A DNA stretch of 9,999 bases. Source: Nitrospirae bacterium RIFCSPLOW2_12_42_9. Its GTDB lineage: Bacteria > Nitrospirota > 9FT-COMBO-42-15 > HDB-SIOI813. This document shows, piece after piece, positions 5,333 to 9,999 of this stretch. Under the pieces are notes generated by a model. The model worked only from the letters and a program-made list of their open reading frames with translations, ran no database searches and was not told the origin of the DNA. How positions within the stretch are numbered: the first letter of the stretch is position 1; every line of letters starts with the position of its first letter. The stretch covers positions 1-9,999 of the forward strand of contig MHER01000032.1 in assembly GCA_001805205.1 (NCBI GenBank), in the 5' to 3' direction. The position numbers and the translations under genes are program-made.

Positions 5333-8300
5333 TCATAACGAATCCGCAGGTATGTCTGCGGAATCTATATTCCAACCGCGTAGTTTCAGATTGCACTGGC
5401 CGCAAAAGTGAGGCGTGTACTCTTTTGGACGATGATGTGTATGGGAACACTTGGAATTGGAATAGCTCATCATACAATTGTGGTCAGCTTTGTCGTGGTC
5501 CATCGGCGTACTCCCTCCAGCGTGCTCCCAGTGCTTAAGCCAGAAGTTGTGTCCCATCTCATGGGCAACGACATAATAGACCTTGTCAGGGTCTCTTTGG
5601 TCGGCAAAGATCATGGAGTCGGGCAATCCGATAGAAAAGCTCCATGTGACATAATTCGATTCTGCGACCGATTTATCGCCTGGGGGGGACTTAAGAACAG
5701 TGACCGGCCTGTGGGTTAGAAACTCGACAATGATAAAACCATTGGGGAATTCCTTTCGGATATTCTCTGACATCTGCTCCCGCAGCTTGTAGACAATCTT
5801 ATCCCAGTAATTGTCGCTGGTGAATGTCTTAAGGGCCATCCTGTATTCTGCGGCGTTCATCGAGTCCTGCGCAGGTAGATTGACCCCGACGAGGGAATCG
5901 TCAAAGAGCTTGACGTCTTTCTTCTTATGCTCTGTGTTGTCTGCAACTATCCCCTTGTATTGATTCTCACTTAACACCTCACTGATTTTTTTCGTAACGA
6001 AAGAGGAGACATCGGCGTCAAGGTAAGTCTTCTTGAACTCCTCGGCAATCTCGATCCACTGGTTGGAATTCGTACGCGGCGGCCAGGTAACTCTCATTGC
6101 CACCCGGGCACGGCGCCAGATACGAAAGACCCCGCTCTCGGCATGTATCCGCGTAGCCTCGTCGGCGACGCCATGAAAAGATTCCAGATCCGTCTTGTTT
6201 GGAAGTCCGGTGAAATCAATTTCCGCCTTGATGCGATAGTCATCTCCGGCAATGTTAGATGGACGGAATAAGAATCCTGCCTTGCCTAACCGCTTCCCAT
6301 ATTTCGCTACATCCACGCACGCCTTGCTAAAAACCACCTTCTGGCCATCATCCTTCTCAACCTTATAGGGCACATAGAAATCCCCAAGGAACACAGGCGT
6401 GTGCCAGTTAGCAGCGCCATTCTCACGAATACCGCCAAAATCCCTGTGGCAATTGTCGCCATTGGTTCCATTGCGGCCGTCCCTTAATTTGAGGCATTTT
6501 TCAATGTAAGTACGGGTACGGCTCGGTTTTTTATGCTCGCTCGTATACTGAATAGAAATGTCCTCGTCGGAATCAGTGAATCGCCAGTTAATGCGTACTG
6601 GCCCAACACCGCCGGGAACCAATGCCTTCTCGTCTTTTTTAGTTCTAAGGTAGATATCAACCTCAACAGGGATAAGGGGGAGGTTAAGCCTGCCCTTCTC
6701 TTTGTCCGCCTTGTTCGTTGAAAATTCCGCCTTTGATTCGTACGTCAGTCCTTCGACCAGAATCCGTGACTCCTTCGCTGGATCAGCAAAGGCATCACCA
6801 TCTATGTAAACATGCTTATTATCACCCTTGGCCAAAGCAGACTTCAACTCATTGGTAATATCTGCATTATACTTTGAGTAATCTATCTGGTGCATAGACT
6901 TGTGATTTGCCTTGTAACGAATGATCGCACGATTCAGATAGTTGTCAGTATCCTTACCAACCGGACCGCCATAGAAGCCCAGTTCATTCAGCTTATATTG
7001 TACCCAGGCCTTTTCATCGCTCTTCAAAGGCTCAGCTTCGTCAGGAGTCCACGGCCCCTGGCGGAGCGTTATGGAGTGATAAAGGACCTTGAACGTGGCC
7101 TGGTCCGAATGCTTCCCGCTGTCATATATGCGAACGTTGTAGGGACTATAGAGAGGGTGGATCCATGTATCCTTCAGATCGCCTGCTGCGCAGTTGGCTT
7201 TGCCATCCCAGACAATGGTGTGGCTGCCATCACTCTTCTCATCCGCAGTTAGCTCCTGTTTAAAAATGGGATTACTGGAGTAGTGCGGGCTCGTAATCTC
7301 CATGGTGACAGTGCTGGAACTGAGGCCCTCGATCTGGAGTGTTATCTCCAGGGTCTCATGGCCTGGAGCGAAATGATCATCTGCCTTCACAATGTCCAGC
7401 CGCTTCGGGACTATGTATTCGTAATCATAAAATGCCGGGTTATAGATAGGGCAGGTAGTGGATCCGCCCTTCCCTCCTTTGTGGCAGATGTCACCTGACG
7501 GCCGATTTAGAGGTTCCTCGCCGGGGTCGTAGAACAAAAGTTCTACGCGGCGGTTCTTCTGACTTTTAAAATTATCCTTACCCGGCATATCAGTAGGATG
7601 GTACTCACCACAGCCGACCCTCCTGAGATCGTCATAGAGCCAGTGCAATTTATTTCTAAGAACCTCCAGACCTGCTACATCCGTGTGGGACAACTCGGCC
7701 AGTCTCTGCATGTAGAGATGAAAGAAAGCGCCCCATGTCTCCTTGCCGGCGTTTCCGTCCACTTTGATGGCATAACAGTCGCCAGTATTACTGAACTCTT
7801 TCTGAAATGCCTTAACTGCAGCCCTGGTCTTTTCATCGTAGATGTTGCCAGTAGAATCCGTATGGCACGGCCACCCCTTCCAGCGTGCAACCCATCGCAA
7901 GATGTGTTTAATATCCTCATTCTTGTGACGATCCTCTGATATCTTAACCCACTCATTCTTCTGACCTGTGAGAACGTAAAGTACATTCTCCGTCCGCTGC
8001 TTTGATAGTTTCTCATTGGATTTCGCATCACCCGAGGTGTCAGTGTGGCCGGCAAGGAGCAGCTTCTGCTCAGGATTATCGCCTGCCTGAAGGTAGGCCG
8101 CCCTGAGGGCAGAGAGACCGGTGATACGTTCCTGGTCGATGGTGCCTGGTTCATCCCCGGACTCGGAGTCCGGCATCATCACTGCACTGTCGTAGTGAAA
8201 TAGAACATCCTCGATCTCAAGCCAGCGTACGAGATAACGGCGGAGCCGAAAAGTGTGGGAATGTCCGGCCTTGCACTCGAACTTTTTGTCTTTATCCCGC

Positions 8301-8353
8301 CTGGTTAGAAGGACCTCATCCGTTCCCTCAGTTGATCCCGATTTTCCACTCAT
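5333..8353 (-). CDS. OmpA/peptidoglycan-binding protein with metzincin-like zinc peptidase
   Basis: This 1006-residue protein has several recognisable domains. Residues 45-140 are the first part of an OmpA-like peptidoglycan-associated domain (VLFHYDSA, LLLAGHTDTSGDAKSNEKLS, then QRTENVLYVLTG). A peptidoglycan_binding_1-like unit is inserted at 143-220 (ILRWVARWKGWPC, AVKAFQKEF, KVDGNAGKETWGAFF). The OmpA-like domain then closes with NRRVELLFYDPGEEP at 267-281. Residues 315-425 are Ig-like. A second degenerate peptidoglycan-binding-like segment lies at 447-485. The middle is beta-rich and unassigned. The C-terminus holds HEMGH (931-935) and H941, the HExxHx5H zinc motif of metzincins, then a Met-turn-like CMMSY (960-964) and a Cys/His cluster to HFCGQC (982-987). 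W938 replaces the usual glycine. No signal peptide is seen, as expected for T6SS cargo. AGAGGA (8366-8361) fixes the start, which overlaps the previous stop by 4 bp. Likely a secreted peptidase acting in or through the cell wall; the substrate is unknown. Confidence 0.92.
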   Translation of the reverse strand: MSGKSGSTEGTDEVLLTRRDKDKKFECKAGHSHTFRLRRYLVRWLEIEDVLFHYDSAVMMPDSESGDEPGTIDQERITGLSALRAAYLQAGDNPEQKLLLAGHTDTSGDAKSNEKLSKQRTENVLYVLTGQKNEWVKISEDRHKNEDIKHILRWVARWKGWPCHTDSTGNIYDEKTRAAVKAFQKEFSNTGDCYAIKVDGNAGKETWGAFFHLYMQRLAELSHTDVAGLEVLRNKLHWLYDDLRRVGCGEYHPTDMPGKDNFKSQKNRRVELLFYDPGEEPLNRPSGDICHKGGKGGSTTCPIYNPAFYDYEYIVPKRLDIVKADDHFAPGHETLEITLQIEGLSSSTVTMEITSPHYSSNPIFKQELTADEKSDGSHTIVWDGKANCAAGDLKDTWIHPLYSPYNVRIYDSGKHSDQATFKVLYHSITLRQGPWTPDEAEPLKSDEKAWVQYKLNELGFYGGPVGKDTDNYLNRAIIRYKANHKSMHQIDYSKYNADITNELKSALAKGDNKHVYIDGDAFADPAKESRILVEGLTYESKAEFSTNKADKEKGRLNLPLIPVEVDIYLRTKKDEKALVPGGVGPVRINWRFTDSDEDISIQYTSEHKKPSRTRTYIEKCLKLRDGRNGTNGDNCHRDFGGIRENGAANWHTPVFLGDFYVPYKVEKDDGQKVVFSKACVDVAKYGKRLGKAGFLFRPSNIAGDDYRIKAEIDFTGLPNKTDLESFHGVADEATRIHAESGVFRIWRRARVAMRVTWPPRTNSNQWIEIAEEFKKTYLDADVSSFVTKKISEVLSENQYKGIVADNTEHKKKDVKLFDDSLVGVNLPAQDSMNAAEYRMALKTFTSDNYWDKIVYKLREQMSENIRKEFPNGFIIVEFLTHRPVTVLKSPPGDKSVAESNYVTWSFSIGLPDSMIFADQRDPDKVYYVVAHEMGHNFWLKHWEHAGGSTPMDHDKADHNCMMSYSNSKCSHTHHRPKEYTPHFCGQCNLKLRGWNIDSADIPADSL

Positions 8354-9585
8354 GCATAATTCCTCTGCAGTGTACTAAAAGCATGTGTTTCCAGATAAGG
8401 AGATGATGGATTTAGCAGAGCTATCTCAAATGCTGCATGATGGCGAGCTGGCAGATTACCATTCTTGAGAATCTCCTTTAACACTTGATTACTATATGGC
8501 TGACCATTTCTATACCTGACTCTTTTATCATATCTTGAGGCATTGGACCTCCACCATCCTTTAAGCTTCTCAACATCAGGAAAGGGGATATCTTCATCAG
8601 GATCTGATAAATCCTCTTCTTCCTCCTCTACTTCTGAAGATGGAATTTGGGGTTCAACGGTCTTCTCAGCAACAAATTTCTCACTCACAATATCTACTCC
8701 TGTTATACGGCTGATAGCCTCTCCTGCTAAACGAGAAAGCTTTGGACCCGATGCACTCTGGATCAGTAGTTCAACAGTTGAAATATTTCCCAACAACCCT
8801 AATGCGGTAATAGCATTTCGAACAAGCCCGGGGTCATTCATGGTATTTATTAAAATATTCGCATCATCAGGCTGGCCCATAAGACCGAGATATTCAATTA
8901 ATTGATCCGCCCCTTCAGTACGATTGATTATAATTCTTCTACAGGCATCCAACGATTTTCTGCTCCCAAGCAAAAGTCCTGTTTTGATAGCCTCTCTACG
9001 AACCTCCATGATTTCATTCTCTAAAAACCGTTCTGCTTCTTCACTCAATTGATTGATTCGAAGACGTCCAACTGCACTCACGGTTGCAGCAATGATTCTG
9101 GTGTCTTTTTTAGACAGAAAAGCCTGTAATCTATTGGTATCAATGGAAATCCTTCTTAAGCTAAGACAATCTATGCTTGCTGCCTGAATTCGACCATTGT
9201 CAGAATTTAACATAGAACGTAATATATTTTCGACCTCTTGATTCATTGTATGCTTGAAGGCATAACAGATACCATTTAGAACATTGTCTTCCGCTTCTAA
9301 AAAGGTTTTATTGACCAGGTCAATCTTCGATGGGTCCCTGGAATCCAAAGCAACAAATGCAGCAGAAAATACCTCTCCTTCTTCCCCACTGCTTAACTTT
9401 GGCCCAAGCAGCTTCCATGCCTCTTTCTCGCCAAGCACAAGGCCATCTAAGTGTGCCAGCAGCCGCTCTTCAAGCTCAGCAAGGTCATCAAGATTATAGA
9501 CCCTGTCATAGAGTGCATTCTGACGCTGCTGCCAGAGAAAATCCGCCTCTTCGAGATGTTCTTCAAGAATGTCAATTAATATCAT
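8350..9585 (-). CDS. TIGR02270-like HEAT-repeat protein, T6SS-associated
   Basis: This 411-residue protein opens the operon. Residues 4-60 match what I recall of the TIGR02270 family (ILEEHLEEADFLWQQR, YNLDDLAELEERLLAHLDGL, then W57), a family of unknown function seen in myxobacteria, Geobacter and Pseudomonas, commonly near T6SS genes. Residues 70-295 are helical HEAT-like repeats of about 30 residues (AAFVALDSRDP, AASIDCLSLRRIS, AATVSAVGRLRI, NAITALGLLGN). Residues 317-335 are strongly acidic (EVEEEEEDLSDPDED). The C-terminal 70 residues form a final helical segment (WWRSNASRYDKR, ARHHAAFEIALL). HEAT solenoids are protein-binding scaffolds, so a loading or adaptor role for the downstream large protein is likely but inferred. 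No signal peptide is present. The start fits the family N-terminus; the ribosome site (GGGTGA) is close to the ATG. The stop overlaps the next ATG by 4 bp. Confidence 0.9.
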   Translation of the reverse strand: MILIDILEEHLEEADFLWQQRQNALYDRVYNLDDLAELEERLLAHLDGLVLGEKEAWKLLGPKLSSGEEGEVFSAAFVALDSRDPSKIDLVNKTFLEAEDNVLNGICYAFKHTMNQEVENILRSMLNSDNGRIQAASIDCLSLRRISIDTNRLQAFLSKKDTRIIAATVSAVGRLRINQLSEEAERFLENEIMEVRREAIKTGLLLGSRKSLDACRRIIINRTEGADQLIEYLGLMGQPDDANILINTMNDPGLVRNAITALGLLGNISTVELLIQSASGPKLSRLAGEAISRITGVDIVSEKFVAEKTVEPQIPSSEVEEEEEDLSDPDEDIPFPDVEKLKGWWRSNASRYDKRVRYRNGQPYSNQVLKEILKNGNLPARHHAAFEIALLNPSSPYLETHAFSTLQRNYA

Positions 9586-9596
9586 GGTTCACCCGG

Positions 9597-9613
9597 AAAA
9601 ACCGGCCCTCCGG
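9597..9613 (-). terminator. Terminator- or attenuator-like hairpin before the operon
   Basis: On the minus strand CCGG (9613-9610), AGGG loop, CCGG (9605-9602) is followed directly by TTTTT (9601-9597). The stem is short (4 bp plus possible G-U pairs). It lies 11 nt upstream of the first operon ATG, leaving no room for a promoter after it. If functional, it would end read-through from the HEPN gene or act as an attenuator in the operon leader. Confidence 0.3.
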
Positions 9614-9614
9614 C

Positions 9615-9632
9615 CAATCAAGTACTTGATTG
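9615..9632. promoter_or_regulatory. 18-bp perfect palindrome, possible operator
   Basis: CAATCAAGTACTTGATTG equals its own reverse complement over all 18 positions. It lies between the HEPN stop (9639) and the operon start (9585), adjacent to the hairpin at 9597-9613. A dimeric repressor site is the usual explanation for an even, loop-free palindrome upstream of an operon. As RNA it could also form a hairpin. The regulator is unknown. Confidence 0.55.
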
Positions 9633-9638
9633 CCAGTC

Positions 9639-9999
9639 CTAATCTGACACATCTTCACCTGCCATCTCACTTTTTAAGTTAACAATAACTTGTTCTACGG
9701 ATAACACAAATTCCCTCGCCTTTTTAAGCGAATCCTCGGCTTCTTCCTTAGTAGCCTCTGAAAAATCCCCTTAATCAATATCTGTTCTGCGCGCAAGAAG
9801 TATTCTAAAGTTATCAATAACACTTTTGGGAAGAAGATTATGTTTTACAAAATGCATTGATAACATAGTCTTGACACCATCATGGGTAGCCGGATCCACC
9901 CCTTTTAATATGAGCAGGGATCTCGATGCTGTGAGTATTGCATAATATGCCCTGTTAACTGTTAAGTTGTATTTTCCCTCTTTAAATGTATCTTCCGTA
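9639..9999 (-). pseudogene. HEPN-domain gene, 5' end outside window, one internal stop
   Basis: From the right edge the frame reads TEDTFKEGKYNLTVNRAYYA..., a typical HEPN second helix with the AYYA motif, then HDGVKTMLSMHFVKHNLLP and ILLARRTDID. A TAA stop at 9773-9771 follows, after which the frame continues with GDFSEATKEEAEDSLKKARE to the natural stop at 9639. At the stop, family members usually have Tyr (D-Y-G-D), so TAT to TAA is the simplest cause. The downstream frame is otherwise intact, so the mutation looks recent. The first 30 or so residues, and probably an MNT partner, lie beyond the window. HEPN proteins of this kind are toxins or antitoxin-paired RNases; I see no clear R-x4-6-H motif in this part. 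Confidence 0.75.
9967..9989. repeat. 23-bp direct repeat within HEPN copies, copy 2 (partner 2026-2048)
   Basis: Identical to 2026-2048 and in the same reading frame of the second HEPN gene. Homology may continue beyond the window end. Confidence 0.85.

Noticed and set aside
7675..8154. 159-codon open frame on the minus strand inside the large peptidase gene
   Set aside because: It overlaps well-supported OmpA and peptidoglycan-binding coding sequence in another frame, and its product has no recognisable motif.
2132..9999. The whole segment as an insertion into one HEPN gene
   Set aside because: Both HEPN pieces are on the minus strand, but the N-terminal piece is at 2016-2132 and the C-terminal piece at 9639-9999, the reverse of what splitting one gene would give. 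They also overlap in the EDTFKEGKYN codons, so they are two copies.

Overview
The window carries two kinds of accessory DNA. One is a compact, translationally coupled four-gene operon on the minus strand (about 9585 down to 3272) whose proteins look like type VI secretion (T6SS)-associated cargo and accessory factors. The other is AT-richer DNA on both sides, with decaying minimal nucleotidyltransferase (MNT)/HEPN toxin-antitoxin modules and an AlbA_2/Schlafen-type ATP-binding regulator. No rRNA, tRNA, housekeeping gene, transposase or CRISPR array was seen. The T6SS-type domains point to a Gram-negative bacterium. The MNT/HEPN plus AlbA_2 content is typical of environmental lineages such as Desulfobacterota, Nitrospirota or Planctomycetota, but the sequence does not settle the taxon.

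Layout from left to right. 1-529 (minus): the first 176 residues of a protein with a TIR-like or Rossmann-like N-terminus, running off the left edge. 541-656: intergenic, with three tandem 11-bp repeats and what looks like the collapsed footprint of an MNT gene. 657-2009 (minus): AlbA_2 / HATPase_c_4 / winged-helix protein. 2016-2132 (minus): the first 38 codons of a HEPN gene, cut short. 2132-2475 (minus): its MNT partner, broken by a -1 frame change exactly at an in-frame A AAA AAG heptamer. 2476-2685: divergent promoter region. 2686-3228 (plus): a small protein ending in a domain often fused to T6SS spike and effector proteins. 3272-9585 (minus): the four-gene operon. 9586-9638: leader with an 18-bp perfect palindrome and a terminator-like hairpin. 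9639-9999 (minus): the C-terminal part of a second HEPN gene, with one in-frame stop.

How the operon may work (inference). The first gene encodes a TIGR02270-like HEAT-repeat protein. The second encodes a 1006-residue protein with an OmpA-like domain interrupted by a peptidoglycan-binding domain, a second peptidoglycan-binding-like segment, beta-rich linkers, and a C-terminal metzincin-like zinc peptidase with a Met-turn and a Cys/His cluster. The third encodes a 484-residue beta-rich protein, and the fourth a membrane-anchored Ig-like protein. The joins are ATG/TGA overlaps or a 13-bp gap, so co-production is likely. A reasonable model is a cell-wall-targeted peptidase toxin with a HEAT-repeat adaptor and one or two accessory or immunity proteins. 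The last two are the least understood and the best candidates for something new.

The flanking MNT/HEPN remnants share short exact repeats with each other. They look like a decayed defence or addiction module array into which other genes have been shuffled.
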